DNA from: Serilophus lunatus
Lineage: Eukaryota; Chordata; Aves; Passeriformes; Eurylaimidae
DNA length: 64,000 nt
Direction of reading: 5' to 3'
Assembly: GCA_013399895.1 (NCBI GenBank)
Contig: VXBA01001575.1
Location: 62,001 to 126,000, forward strand
Of this stretch, positions 51,143 through 63,854 are shown one piece after another. Position numbers and translations under genes: made by a program. Under the pieces are notes generated by a model that was not told the DNA's origin, ran no database searches, and saw only the letters and a list, made by a program, of their open reading frames with translations. Each line of letters starts with the position of its first letter. Positions within the stretch are counted from its first letter, which is position 1.

Positions 51143-51397
51143 TCCTTGTGTAGACTTTATGCCGTCGGGACATAGAGCCTGAAGTGTTTAACTCCATCAA
51201 GACACAGCAAAAGCGTGTTAACTCTAAGGAGATATTAATCATTTTATCAGTAATGATTAATGTCAATGATGAAGATAATTTATAATAAAAAATGGAACAT
51301 TTTATCAGAAAAAATCTCTTTAAACTTAAATCCTAGAAACTAAAAAAGCAATCAGATTTTTTTCTGTCTGTGATGTTCTGAGTAATGATTCAGACCT

Positions 51398-51945
51398 AGA
51401 ATCACAGAACAGTCTGGCTTGGAAGGAAGCTTAAAGACCACCAAGTTCCAATCCCTCTGCCACAGGCAGGGACACCTTCCACTAGACTAGGTCACTCAGA
51501 GCCCCATCCAGTCTGGACTTGAACACCTCCAGCATAGGGAGTCCACAACCTCTCTTGGCAACCTGTTCCAGTGCCTCACCATTATTCCTAATACCTAATC
51601 TAAATGTCACCCCCTTCACATTAAGACCAATCCCCCCTGTCCTCCGCAAGGTTTGTCTCATTCCGTTCTGTCCTCAGCCTATGTCTGTGCTCGTGATTAC
51701 CCCAAACCAGGCAGAGGACCTTGCACCTGTCCTTGTTGAACTTCAAGGGGTTTGCACAGGCCCTCCTCTCAAGCCTGTCCAGGTCCCTCTTCATGGCTCC
51801 CTTCCCTCCAGCAACTGCACCACACAGCTTGGTGTCACTGGCAAATTTGGTGAGGGATGCACGCAATCCTACTGTCTATGTCACTGACAAAGGTGTTAAA
51901 CAGTGCCAGCCCTAGTATTGACCCCTGAGGACCATTACTAGACAT
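51398..51945 (-). mobile_element. CR1 LINE 3' part, minus orientation, downstream of the ANKRD26-like gene
   Basis: Starts AGAATCACAGAAC and continues with CR1 3' sequence such as CAGGGACACCTTCCACTAGA, TTGAACACCTCCAGC, CAACCTGTTCCAGTGCCTCA and GTATTGACCCCTGAGG. It is internally shortened and mutated. It lies between the convergent ANKRD26-like and METTL25 genes. Confidence 0.92.
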
Positions 51946-54747
51946 GCAGTATCAGTTTATTGTCACAAAACCAGGCTTGGAGTTCTTAGGGCTACAATGA
52001 TCTCTTGAATATTAAGGTTGCACACAAACGTTGCATATTCTCTTTTTCCTCCATCTGAGAACAGGTTTCAGCACTAAGAAAAATAAATAGAACACTCCAA
52101 ATCTGCTGTACAACATACAGCTGTGCCACAAACAGAATCAGGAAAACACCTGATAGGAAGCAGATATATCCTCTGTTCCTTAGGGAGCATACCAAGATAG
52201 ATAGCGGTGTGTCACACTGAAAGAAAATGGAAATTCTTTCCTATCAAGACTTCATCATATTTAGGATATGGCTTACATTATGGAAGAACTTGTGGCAATA
52301 ACCACGAAGAAGAATGGTTTTATACATCTTGATTACTGTCGGGGATTTTTCCATTGTGTACATACTAGCTCACAGGTATTCAGGCATCCAAAGCTTTGAA
52401 ACAGCTTTGAGAGCAGACAGCAACTGACTTTGCTTGAATGCAAATTCATCATATAAACCTCTTGATAGTTATCATTCTAAGCAGCACATTGCCTCTGGCT
52501 TTGCCTGCATAGACTACAAAGTGCATGAGAAGTCCTGAAAGAGCCTGAGAAGTTGCTGAGGGGATGGGGAATGCAAGTTTATTCAGACCTTTTTGAATCA
52601 GCAGAAAAGCATTTGTGCTAATCCTAGAGATGTGCTTGTTTTTCCAAACTGTTGCAAATCTCCTCTTCAGACAGTAACAAAAATTTAACTTTGAATTTAT
52701 CTTGCATTAAACACCTCTCACACAAAATTAGCAAGTCTGTATACTCCTTGCAATTCTGACTGTGTTCAGATTAAACCAGATGGGGCTTGCATTTTAAGCC
52801 ATAACAGGGTACCTTTTCAACCCTTGCTTCCAATGAGAAACTGTGCTTCCTTTGTTCAGACATCATATATGCCCAATTTTTGTATTCGGTCTGAAAAAAG
52901 CAGAACAATCAATTCATACAGAAAAAAGGCAATTTCTTCCTCAAGTACATTTTTCCACGAGCACATAAGATAGGGATGACAACACTAACACTTCACTAAC
53001 AATTAGTCTTAGCAGAAGATATTGTAATGAACATTTGTCTCCTAAGATTTTTGTTCATCTTTTTTCTTTTTAACATGTCATACTTTAAATTGCCTTTTTA
53101 TATCAGATATTTCTGGTTTTTTTTCCTTTGAGATGCCTAGAGATTAGGAAAAGATTTTCTTTCTTTTGATTCTTCTTCTGGGAAAAGAATTCAGCAGTTT
53201 GTTAGTTTCCTTAGCACTCTATTTATAACAAAAAGCATATATAGAAGGCTTCATTTTTTTCTCCTTAGCTCTATTCCAAAGATGCTGGGAGCACCTGCAA
53301 CTTCTGTTAATTTCCTTGGGTATTGAAGTGTTCAGCAGTTCTAAGGATTTAATACACTGGGACAAAACAAATGTGAAAAGCTCATACTAGAACTACTGGG
53401 CTAATAGGAACTGGGAGTTCCAAAATTGATAGCAGCTAACTTATATACACATAAAAAAAGAAGTATTTCTTCCAAGTGAATACGTCAAGAAAGACTTGAC
53501 TTGTTAGAAAAATACTTCTCTCTTCTTGAAAGGCCATGTTCACAAGCTCTCATTATATTTTGCAAAAATGCAAGAGAATAAGATTCATTCCTATTCATGT
53601 CTGAATCTAAATCTGATTTCCATTACTATTTCTGTCGCTATAATAGTAATACAAAAATAGTTTCTGTTATTCTTATCTTACAGGTGTATTCTCCCCTTTT
53701 CTTTAATGTTGTATTTTATTATTTATTTGCTATTCTTTTTTTTTTTTTGTGCACTAGTAGTTAATTATACTTTATCTATGCTGGAAAATTATAATAAAAG
53801 CACTAGGACTTAGAATAGAAAGTTTTCTCTTTTATTTTTAATTCATGGAAAATCTGCCAGTTTAATTAGGGAAGTTTGATAAACCCATCAACACATAAAT
53901 TTCCCACTCATGAATGCAGCACAGCCAACGAGAAACTGTCTATGAAGTTTCAATTCACCTGGGTACCAAAGTATTTATACCCAACAGATTTGGGCCAGAT
54001 AATAGCTTTCCCATACAACCCAAAGACTACAGAGTGAACCTCAGCAGGGCAGCTGATTCTTAAGCACTGGGAAATCTCCCACTGGATTAGAACACACACA
54101 TTTTTCTTTCAGAGTGACAGGTAAAGAGCTGCATGCCAAGAAAATGCTTGAAGAAAGAAAGGGTTAATATAAAAATGTCCTTTGCAAGTAGTCAATACCT
54201 AGGCTTTTCTATGCTGCTCTATAAATAAATTGGTCCTGATGACCTGCAGAACAGGAAGTACAAAGATACTATTTAGTCTACCAGCTTTTTGTTTACAGTG
54301 CAGGTTATTTTTCTGTTTATACTCTGCAGCATCTGAACACAGAGAAGAAAACGGGTGAGCTTTGTTGGAGACTGCTGATATCAGACACTGTAAAAAATTA
54401 GAAGGTATAATCTTGAGATTAGAAATATCAAGAGAAGGGGTATTGATATACAAGCATAATACTTTAAAAAGAAGAAACATAGAAGTTATTTTAAATAACA
54501 ATCACATAGTAGGGGTCATAACTTTTATAACAAAGTCAGATATTCAACACTGTTTAATGACTGACATAAGGAAGCAATCATTTTATAAAGGAGATATTTC
54601 TGAAGATTCAAAGAGCCATTGCAATTTTTTCTTTTGCAGCTTAAAAGCAAACAGTGTATTTGAGGAATCAGTTAAAAATAAAGAATAAAAGGGCGGAAAT
54701 AGCACTATCAGTTCAGAATTTTCATCTTCTCTGCAATTTGATTCCAC
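51946..54747. other. interval between convergent genes; part may be METTL25 3' UTR
   Basis: AT-rich, no ORF of interest. The portion nearest 54747 should be METTL25 3' UTR on the minus strand. Confidence 0.6.
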
Positions 54748-54846
54748 TTAAGAACATGACTGTTTCTTCAGAGCAATAACTGCATAGCATCTGGGGGATT
54801 TCACAGGATCAAATAACTTCACAAGTCCAGACCAGGCAATGTTTTC
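54748..54846 (-). CDS. METTL25: METTL25 terminal coding exon
   Basis: Minus strand, acceptor CATTTTACAG. It encodes ENIAWSGLVKLFDPVKSPRC and then YAVIALKKQSCS before TAA. The FDPVKSPR motif and the hydrophobic strand after it are the family's C-terminal signature. The 3' UTR continues toward lower coordinates; TTTATT (AATAAA on the minus strand) occurs near 53.7-53.83 kb, but I cannot tell which signal is used. Confidence 0.94.
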   Translation of the reverse strand, partial: ENIAWSGLVKLFDPVKSPRCYAVIALKKQSCS

Positions 54847-57140
54847 CTGTAAAATGATATATGATTGAAGTACATAAAAATGTGTTTGACTTGAAGGCTA
54901 AGATATGATAACAGGTTCACGTTTTGAAATACAAAATTGAAAATAATTATCTTTAATGCAAAGCAGGAAAACCATTTATCTAACAAGAAATTCAGGGAAA
55001 GTTTGTTGTGAAAAAAAGACACCCATAACAGGATGTATTTCAAAGTAATTTAATTATTTCTGGCACTATCAAATGATAGCTTCCCACCCTTCCTCCCTTT
55101 ATGCTTCATCAATAAACTCTGGGTTTTGGCTGAACCAGAGCAAAGAAATTAAGGATCAAGGCGTACTCATTTTAGGCAGTACATTCTACTCCTGAAGCTA
55201 AATGACTTTTCAAATGAATGAGGCCAGCGGGATCTGGTTATCATTTTGCATATGGCTTTTATAATTTCCATTTTTCTTCCTAAACACATTTTGTGAATGA
55301 ATCAGTACAAGATTAAATTAATGAATATATTACATTTAGAAAAGGTAAATTACTGCTAAATGCAACAAGTTTGATCTCCCCTCTTGAAATCATACAGATC
55401 TCTAAGCAATTCAAAACTGGTTGGCATTTGGGAAAATACATCATTATTTAAATATTTCAAATTGAAAACAATTAGAACAAAAGCATACATTTACTACAAC
55501 TCAGTAGTAGGCAGAGAATGAAGTGAGTTTTCACTTATTACAAAACCTGTTAAAATGTAAGATTTATGGTGGAAAAACACAGTTATACTTATGAATGAGT
55601 TTAAACTTTATTTTAAATTTTTTTTTGACCATGGCCCAGAGCAGAAGCTGGAAGATGCTATCATTTTCTCCTAGCAAATTATCATCTTGTGGAAAATGTC
55701 TATTTGTGCAGAAAAAGTATTACCACTGCTTCCAAGTTAATCAGGCCAAGCTCAAAATTAGCTTTAGATGAAACAGTGCAATATAAATCATCACAGAATA
55801 AATGTAGTAGCATTTGCTTGTCATACCCCAGGTCTATACTTGTGAAATATATTCAGGCTATATGTTAGTCAAATGTACCTCAGTTGACCCATACAGTTGG
55901 AAAAAGTGTACCCTCTCTCAACATTGATCTTAATTAAGAAACGGGAAATCATAAACATTTTGGATCTAATTCAAAATTTCTTGAATTATATGTTCTAAAG
56001 CATAATTAAAAATTCTAGCATGAACAGCACAATGTTTGTTGAGCATTTCTAGCATTGTTTTTAATTATTAAATATCTCAATATGTTGCAAAAATGAGATT
56101 TGCTGCATATTTAATTAATTTTTTTTACTGCCTATTGACTATTAATTACCATACAATTAAAAGAACATAAACTTTACTGTTGCTGCTTTGCTGAAAATAA
56201 AAACATCTGCTGGGCATATGTTTATACTAAATGGAATCAATGCTTATACTTTTGCAAAGACGAGAATAATAATTCTGCAACAGAGACTTTTGGTCTGCAC
56301 AGTAATAAATTGACTGAAATAGCCTCATTTCCCTGATGTAGCCTTTAGGTATCATAAAATATAATGTAAAAATACCTGCTCCTTGAGGTAGCAAAGACGA
56401 TCCAGAAGTATCAAAACTTCTATGCAAGGAGCCAGAACAACCTTCAACTGAAAGAAAGATTAGATAGTATAATCCTCTTGGGAAAGACAGGCAATACACT
56501 TCCAAATGGCTACACCTCCTCAGAACAATTCCAGGAAGGTCAATCATTTTTTAGGGGTTTTGTTGTACAAATGTCACTTTGATAATTTTCCCTATGGGAT
56601 GTACATTTTCAAAACAGATTATATTAAAGACAATATACATGGAAGGCCATAAAGTCAGGGAACTATGTTATTTAGTTGGTTTTCAGATGTTGTCCAACAA
56701 GAAAATGATATTATATGTAGCAGAAAAACTTTAAAGAGGGAAATAATGAATTTTAATAAAAAGAATTTTTATGAAATAACTGCATAGAGACCAGTCTAGG
56801 TTTAAAAGGAGACTGACATTCCATTTTCCAGTGTAATAGTCCCTCCTGAAAAAGAATCTTCCATGTGTTCACTTTATTATTTTACTTACACCTAATATAG
56901 TTTTGGAATACGATATGCTCCAAAGTTTGGAAGGGTGGGCTGCTTTGTTTTTTCAGATTGCATGCCACAGTGTAAGACAGTCCACCTCCACATAAAACTT
57001 AACAGGGCTTTGTTCTAGACTAACATATATATACAAAGTAATAGTATTAATCCTATAACTTTTACCATATTAAATGCTTCAAGCTCATTCATTCTGTGCT
57101 TGTATTTTTCATAGTAATCCATTATACAGCTGTCTGGGAG
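54748..57140 (-). CDS. METTL25: METTL25, last three coding exons (gene 3' part)
   Basis: Three minus-strand exons, 57066-57140, 56376-56447 and 54748-54846, join in phase 0 to an 81-residue C terminus: IMDYYEKYKHRMNELEAFNM, then LKVVLAPCIEVLILLDRLCY, then FDPVKSPRCYAVIALKK before the stop. This matches the conserved tail of METTL25, a family of putative SAM-dependent methyltransferases (related to RRNAD1/METTL25B) whose substrate is not well established. The methyltransferase core, with its glycine-rich SAM motif, is encoded by earlier exons that should lie at higher coordinates; I could not find them up to 64 kb, so they are probably in distant introns or outside the window. The gene is convergent with the ANKRD26-like gene. 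No disabling change is seen in the exons present. Confidence 0.93.
56376..56447 (-). CDS. METTL25: METTL25 exon, second from last
   Basis: 72 bases, minus strand, acceptor TCTTTCTTTCAG and donor GTATTT. It encodes LKVVLAPCIEVLILLDRLCY and then LKEQ, a hydrophobic helix conserved in the METTL25/RRNAD1 family. Confidence 0.94.
57066..57140 (-). CDS. METTL25: METTL25 exon, third from last
   Basis: 75 bases, minus strand, acceptor TCTCTTGCAG and donor GTAAAA. It encodes LPDSCIMDYYEKYKHRM and then NELEAFNM, with no stop and phase 0 at both ends. Confidence 0.93.
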
Positions 57141-57849
57141 CTGCAAGAGATTTTTTTAAAAAAAGACATTAGAGTTATTCTGGTAACTTTTTTTGAGACA
57201 ACTTTAGAATTAAATACTTTTTTCATAATTGAAAGTCCCAATACAAAATGAAATCTGTGTTTTGTTTTTGAAATTAGCACTTTCCTAAGGTTTATAATAA
57301 CTTTCCAATAGCAGTTTCTCAGTTCTGATTTACAACAACTGTTCTTCAGACATCATTTTGCACTGACATGAAATACTGAGATACATTCTTTATTCAGAAA
57401 GCCCCCACCATACTTAAATGAGAATTACACAGTAAAGTGGAGATACTATTCTCATTTCCTTTCTCATATATCTTATCCTCTCCTCCACAGCAGTATATCT
57501 CTTCTTTCATGGATATGGAACGAGCTAGACCACAGCTTAAAAGAAAAGTAATGGCACTGACAGACAAGTAGATGTGGCACTGAGGGACAAGATTTAGTGA
57601 CGGACTTGCAGTGCTGTGTGCCTAAAATAGGAAAACAAACTAAGGGACATTTAAAAAAATTGTAAGTTTTCATATCAGGTGTGTATTATGAACTTCATCC
57701 TGGGAGAGCCAAGAAGGGACTGAAGTGTCCTAAGAACTATTACTCGTTGTCACAGAGGAGTTCTCAAAGTGGGTGTGTCTTATAGAACAGACAATTAAAA
57801 TTCAATACACTGAAAAAATGGAAAAATAAAGAACTTTAAACACTGAAAG

Positions 57850-58770
57850 ACAAGCAGATGAATTCATTCATATGAATTCATGAAGAACAAATCACAAGTT
57901 GGTCTACTTCACTTGTAGGGAGGGTAAAAGGATTCACAATTGAGAAAAACAACTGGTTTTCATATATTTTGATTTGAGAAAGATTTTTGACAACATTTCT
58001 TATAATAATTCTATAAGCAAATTTAAGAAACAAGTTTTAGATTAAAGTACTATGAAGTGAGTGAAAACTGTTTGAATAACTATAACCAGACAGTAGTTAC
58101 TAATGAGCCTTTGAACAACTAAAAGACCTGCTTACTGGAAGTCCATTATGGAATGCAGTATTTTCATTGAGAACTCAGACAATAGAATAGAAACCACATA
58201 AATTAAGTCTGTTAATGTGCAACAGGAAGGCATTGCCAGAACTAAAGTAATTTTCAGAAATTGGAGCACTGTTTAGAAGATTGCAAAGATGTACAGAAAA
58301 GCAGAAGGGACTAGGCTCAGGCAGAAGCAATCAGCTGTTCAGGATGGGGAACACCAAATGACAGTCTGGGAGATGTAGCAGATCATAAGCTGAGTGAGAG
58401 TAACAGTTGTGCTACTGCAAAAAAACAGCAATTGCCATTCTGTGATATGTATGAGAAAGCAGTCTGCAAAGTGCAGGAAGTAATCCTTCAACTCTGGCAG
58501 TGAAAAAGCTCTAGCTGGAATACTGCATCCATTTTTGGGCATCAGATTTCAAAGAAAGAAATGAACTGTCTGAAAAAGCCCTGAGAGAGAAAAGAGATCA
58601 CAGATCTAGAAAACACGACCTATGAAGAAAGACTCAGAGGACTGGAACCGATCAGGCTAAATTAGACAAAACTGAGAGTGGGCATAATAAAAGTTTTTAC
58701 AAGGCTATCACCAAGTAGCAGGGAACAGTATGTTCACTGTGTCTACAGTGGGTAGAGCTTGTATTGCAGA
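57850..58770 (+). mobile_element. ancient CR1-like LINE relic, plus orientation
   Basis: Strongly decayed. Near 57965-58030 a reading resembling DLRKIFDNISYNNSISKF recalls the CR1 reverse-transcriptase block around the first catalytic Asp. Near 58500-58640 TACTGCATCCATTTTTGGGC and CCTATGAAGAAAGACTCAGA match the late ORF2 region. Order and orientation are right for one element. Many indels; far older than the other CR1 copies here. Confidence 0.65.
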
Positions 58771-58780
58771 AAAAAAAAAA

Positions 58781-61652
58781 AAGTCAGCCAAAAACTTGAA
58801 GAAGCATTTTTTCTTAGACGTTAATTAAGGACTGGCAAGATTGTCAGTCTCCATTATAGGAACCTTTTAGAAGATCTGACAAATATTTTTCAGGAATGAT
58901 GCAAAACTATAACTGCCTTAAAATAAGAGGGGTTAGAAAAAACTTTTGTAGTATTTCAGTCATATTTTTTTAATTTAGAGAGCACTTTTTCCCAATTGCA
59001 GATGCAAGGTTGAGTTGCTGATCTGGCAGTACTAATGCAGACTAACAGGATTTTTTTTTATCTTATTGCTATTTTATTTTCTGTAAAGCTGTGCAAATAG
59101 TTTAGAGGTTCTTTTTTTTTTCCTCTTCCCCTGTAGAGTCAAACCAGCTAAAATATATCAGTCATGAAACAAACAAAACAGTTTATTCAACCTCTGCCCT
59201 ATAAGCTTTTCATTTCAACTGAGTATTAATAGGGTTTTAGCAATAATGGACTTTTGAAACTACAGACGATTTGAAATTAAAATACAAAGATCTATATTTG
59301 GAAAAATGTGATCATGAAACCTTTCTGCTTTTGCTTCCTTTATGTTCTCCATTTTTCAAGATGAAGCATTCAAATTAAAGGAAAACAAGCTGTGAAATGT
59401 TTGGCAAATAAAAAGTGGGTCAAAAATGTCTCTTGGATACTGGCAAGCATGTGCTTTACCATTCCCTCCTTGCTTATTACACATTCCAATTGAATGCATC
59501 CTGCTGTCATGGATAGATTAGGTACTATTCCAAACTGTGTCTCAGATAAAAGTTTGGTGAACTGGGAAAGAGAGGAAATGTCCACCAAAAAGCATTAATA
59601 GAGAAGGGCACGAAAAGGGTAACTGGTAGCTAGACATATGGTCAGTTTATTGGAAGACCAACAGATAACAATGGCTTTGACTGAACCTGTAACACATTGC
59701 CACCTGCCTTCAGTTCCTAAAAGGTAGCCAACATGACATTCAGCTGTCCTTCCAAGGTGAAGTAGAAATTGATTACTGTTTGCATTTTCAGGAGAATTGT
59801 GCTTCCACATTCAGAGCAAGTCCCATTCAGCCACTGCAGTTGTCCATGCAACTGTTCTCTGGGTTGCCCCTCATCTGTGTATCCAAAAAAAATTTCAAAT
59901 ATATGTTCTGAAATTTTTTCTTACATTATGATGTTGATACTATGAACATGAAGAAACACAAATACACCTGTAATTTGTCTTAAGATTGATTCTGCACTCA
60001 AAGATCTAGCCTTTGTCACTGACACTCAAGTAATCTTCATTTCATACAGAGTTTTGGCCAGTATTTCTTCCCTGATGCAGTCACAATATCTCCAAGTCTT
60101 CATCAGACTATGAACAAAAGCACCTCTTCTCTTTGCACTGTAATGGTGGTGCAAGCTTTCTTTTAAACTGATTTCTTTGTAGAGTGATGTCATTGCCCAA
60201 ATAGCTGAAACAACCAAGAGGATCTAGCAAGGTCTCTGTCAACCTAGTTATAACTATAGCATATGCTAGAGGTGGCATTAAAACTGTACCATTGGACGAC
60301 TCATCTGTTGTCATCACTAAGAGACTGTCAACAGAGCCCTGAGAGTGCGTGAGATACCACATGCCTGAGCACACCCAGCCTAGACTTCGGTACCACAGAG
60401 AAGCTGATTGAGCACAGGCTGAAAAGTAAACATTCAGGCAAAAGGTATGGGACAATTAGTGATACCACACCTAACATTTTTTCAGAGGCCATTTTTTCAG
60501 AGCTGTCTTTCCCTAGACAGAGTATTTTGACTGAATGTAAGTCTCTTTTACTGTTCAACATCGTACACACTCTACCTCTCTTAGGAGAGACAGCCTAAGG
60601 ATGCTATTCCACCGTTTGTTTAAATATATGCAATTCCTCTTTGCTGCCTCAAAGGGACTGCTTTCCCTTGCACTGACTGCACAATGTTTCCTCTCTCTTC
60701 CTGTACCAGCATTATCAGGAACACTAACAAGATTACAAGAAAGCAGTAAGGCAACCTTTCTAGCAGAGCTGTGTCCTAGACCAGTTCAAAACACTCGGGA
60801 GACCATATCCTACAGCAAAATTTACAATTTTTCCATGACTAAGGTCGTTACTGTAATGTAATATAATACAGTGTAAAAATAATGTAAAATAGATAATGAA
60901 ATTACTGAGAGACTTAAGTTTATTTAGAAATTTGTTTAAAATGCATTTCAAATGAGTGCAATCTATATTACTTATATGTAACTGAGATAAAAGTCACATC
61001 TCTTAAGATTCCTTGTCAGACTGAAATGTTATGCTACCATGATGGTATTCTGTTTGTTTGAAAAAGTTACACTCCAAAACAGCATTATATGCATACACTT
61101 TACAGGCTTCTGTACAATTGTTACCTGAGCCTTTATTCAGTATTTCCCTAACTAACAAAGGAACCAGGAAGTCTGTGTGCTGAAATTCCTTCTGTTCAAG
61201 AAAATAGTGGAGAGAGTCAACCCTTCAACTGCAAATGAATTAAGTGTGTAAATCCATGTAGTACCTTCGTTGTTTAACTATTTAATCTCAGTTAATTGCT
61301 GGTTTAGGATTCAGAGGAAAGTGGAAAGCATTGTTTTGGCTTTGGCTCCATGGCTGAACAAAATAAAAAGCATAAAAATTACAAATATTCTTGGCAAAGA
61401 CCAACCAGTTTCAAGTATCCACTGCCATTTGAAGGGACACTAAAACTGGTGTGGGGTAGACATTAAGATCATAAGAAAACTCAGGCTAAAAGTCCTTATC
61501 TTTCCCAATTTCTGCAAAAATTCTTTTCAGTCCCCAGTATAGTTGTATATATTCCGGTTAGTTCATGTCGTAAAGTACTATACAATTCCACCACTGACAG
61601 TTCCCCAGTCTTAAGTATGTGGCTTTTAAACACTTTTTAAAACAACCTGATC
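58781..61652. other. probable METTL25 intron or 5' interval, nothing else seen
   Basis: No further METTL25 exon could be recognised. The small splice-flanked open segment at 61125-61191 (minus) does not resemble METTL25. Confidence 0.5.
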
Positions 61653-62866
61653 CAGGGATCAGGTTAGGAAAGCTAAAGCCCTCTTGGAATTAAATCTGGC
61701 TGACAACAAGAGCAATAAGAAAATCTTCTATAGGTATATTGGTGATAAAATGAAGACTGGGAAAAATGTGGGGCCACTCCTGAAGAAAACAAGAAGCCTG
61801 GCTACATGGGTTATGAAGAATCCTGAGATACTCAACAGCTTTTTTGCCTTGGAGTTCACCAGGAAGTGTTACAGCCACACCACCCAAGTTGCAGAAGGGT
61901 GGCAGGGACTGACTGAATGAAGAACCACTCACTGTAGGAGATCTGGCTCAAGAACATCTTAGAAGCCTGAAGACGCAAAACTCCATGGGACCCAGATGAG
62001 ATGCATCTGCAGGTTCTGAGGGAACTGGAAGATGAAGTTGCTAAGCCACTACCCAGCATATTTGAGAAGTAATGTCAGCCTGCTGATGTTCTCATGGACT
62101 GCAAAAGGGGAGACATAACCCATTTTCAAAGAGGGAGAAAGGGAAGACATGGGGAACTACCAGTTGGTCTGTCTCACCTTGTTCTGACAAGATCAAGGAG
62201 CAGATCCTCCTGGAAACTATGCTAAGGCACATGGTAAATAAGGAGCTGATTGGTGGCAGAAAAGATGGCTTCACTAACAGCAAATTGTGCCTTCAAATCT
62301 GGTTGCCTTCTACAACAGGATTATAGCATTGCTTGATAAGGGTAGAGCAACTGACATCATCTACCTGGACTTGTGCAAAACATTTGACACTATCCCATAT
62401 GACATCCTTGTCTCTAAACTGGAGACCACTTGGTGGGTAAGGAATTGGCTGGACGGTTGCACTCAAAGAGTTGTGGTCAACAGGCTAAGAGTGTTGGGGA
62501 TGTTCAGTTTGGAGAAGAGAAGGCTCCAGGGAGACCTTATTGCACCTTCTGTTACCTAAAGGGGGCCTTACCAGAGAGCTGGAGACTATTTATAAGGGTA
62601 TGTAGTGATAGGACAAGGGGGAATGACTTTAAACTGAATAAGGGTAGGTTTAGATTAAATATAAGGAAGAAATTCTCCACTGTGAGGTTGGTGAGACACT
62701 ATAACAGCCTGCCAGAGAAGGTGTGGATGCCTCATCCCTGGAAGTGTTCAAAGCCAGGCTGGACAGGGCTTTAAGCAACCTGATCTAGTGAAAGGTGTCC
62801 TTGCCTATGGCAGGGGTATTGGAACTAGATGAACTTTTAATGTGCCCTCTATGATTTTATGATCCA
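61653..62866 (+). mobile_element. CR1 LINE with internally deleted ORF2, plus orientation
   Basis: CR1 ORF2 sequence starts near GCTAAAGCCCTCTTGGAATT and encodes YIGDKMKTGKNVGPLL, then, in another frame, DKGRATDIIYLDLCKTFDTI (the reverse-transcriptase block with its first catalytic Asp). It jumps at about 62483 straight to the 3' RT end LGMFSLEKRRLQGDLIAPS, so the segment with the YxDD motif is missing. The 3' tail ends CTATGATTTTATGATCC. Frameshifts break the frame repeatedly. Confidence 0.92.
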
Positions 62867-63854
62867 TGGCCCACAAAGCAATTCCATTGATTCTGAAGTT
62901 ACAAGCAATATAACCATACCTGTGAAGCATCATGCTGACCCTAGAAGACCTCTCCCTGCCCTCACAGAATGAGAATATTTTATCAGACATTCAGTAGTCA
63001 CAGTGTAGATCTCATTTTTACTACTGAGGTGGAGAGATGTGTGAAAAGAATGTACCAAAAGGCAGAAAAAGATACTTAATTTGCATCTAAGTGTTTAATC
63101 TGGGCTTGACAAGCTCTTCCACACTGACAAGAAACACCACTGATGTAGGAAATTATTTTTGCTCAGTGAATAGGAAACTTCAGTCCCCGAACAGTAACTT
63201 GTAACAATGAATGGCCCTAGGCTATTGATAAATGCTTCTTTTCTTTTGTAGAAAAAACTATTTTACTTTGTTGTCTCACTCTGACTCATTTTTGATTGAG
63301 AGTCTTTTCATAAAGGGTCTGGTGCTTGCTTTAAACAAGCAAAGAACTTCACATCTATTTCACAAGTGAAAGAAGCAGAGGGGTTTCTTCACATGAATAA
63401 CTGGCAGGATTAAAGAGTTTATCTTCACTGAAAGTCAACAGCAAAAATAAGCTTACTATTTTGGATAATTATACCTGATAAGAGTCAGTTTAATATTTAA
63501 CAAAAGGCATACACTTACAAAAAAGAGTATCAAGGCAAGTCTGGTGTTTTACATATATGCACTCTTCATCCTGCCTCCACAGTTGTCTAGACTGGAAAAT
63601 TATTGGATTGCACCAAGGCTACCTTTTGATCAGGAAGAGTGTCACTGGTGTGTATAAAGGAAGCGGCTGTGATGCTTATCATGAACCATAAGTTTGGAAG
63701 AATGTTTACATCTCACATTTCAGATTCAGCCACAGTGATCAAAACCATCTGAGAAGGCATTACCATACATGACAAGCTACCAAAACCTGGCAGCAATTCC
63801 TAAAAACTTAGTGCCACTACCTTGACCAGTCAGAGGACTTTACAATCACCAACC

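Noticed and set aside
60108..60455. 115-codon minus-strand ORF
   Set aside because: No motif related to METTL25, a retroelement or any other known family.
61125..61191. Minus-strand splice-flanked open segment reading KEFQHTDFLVPLLVREIL
   Set aside because: It does not match the METTL25 sequence expected upstream of LPDSCIMDYYEKY, and a 22-codon open stretch between chance AG and GT sites is not significant.
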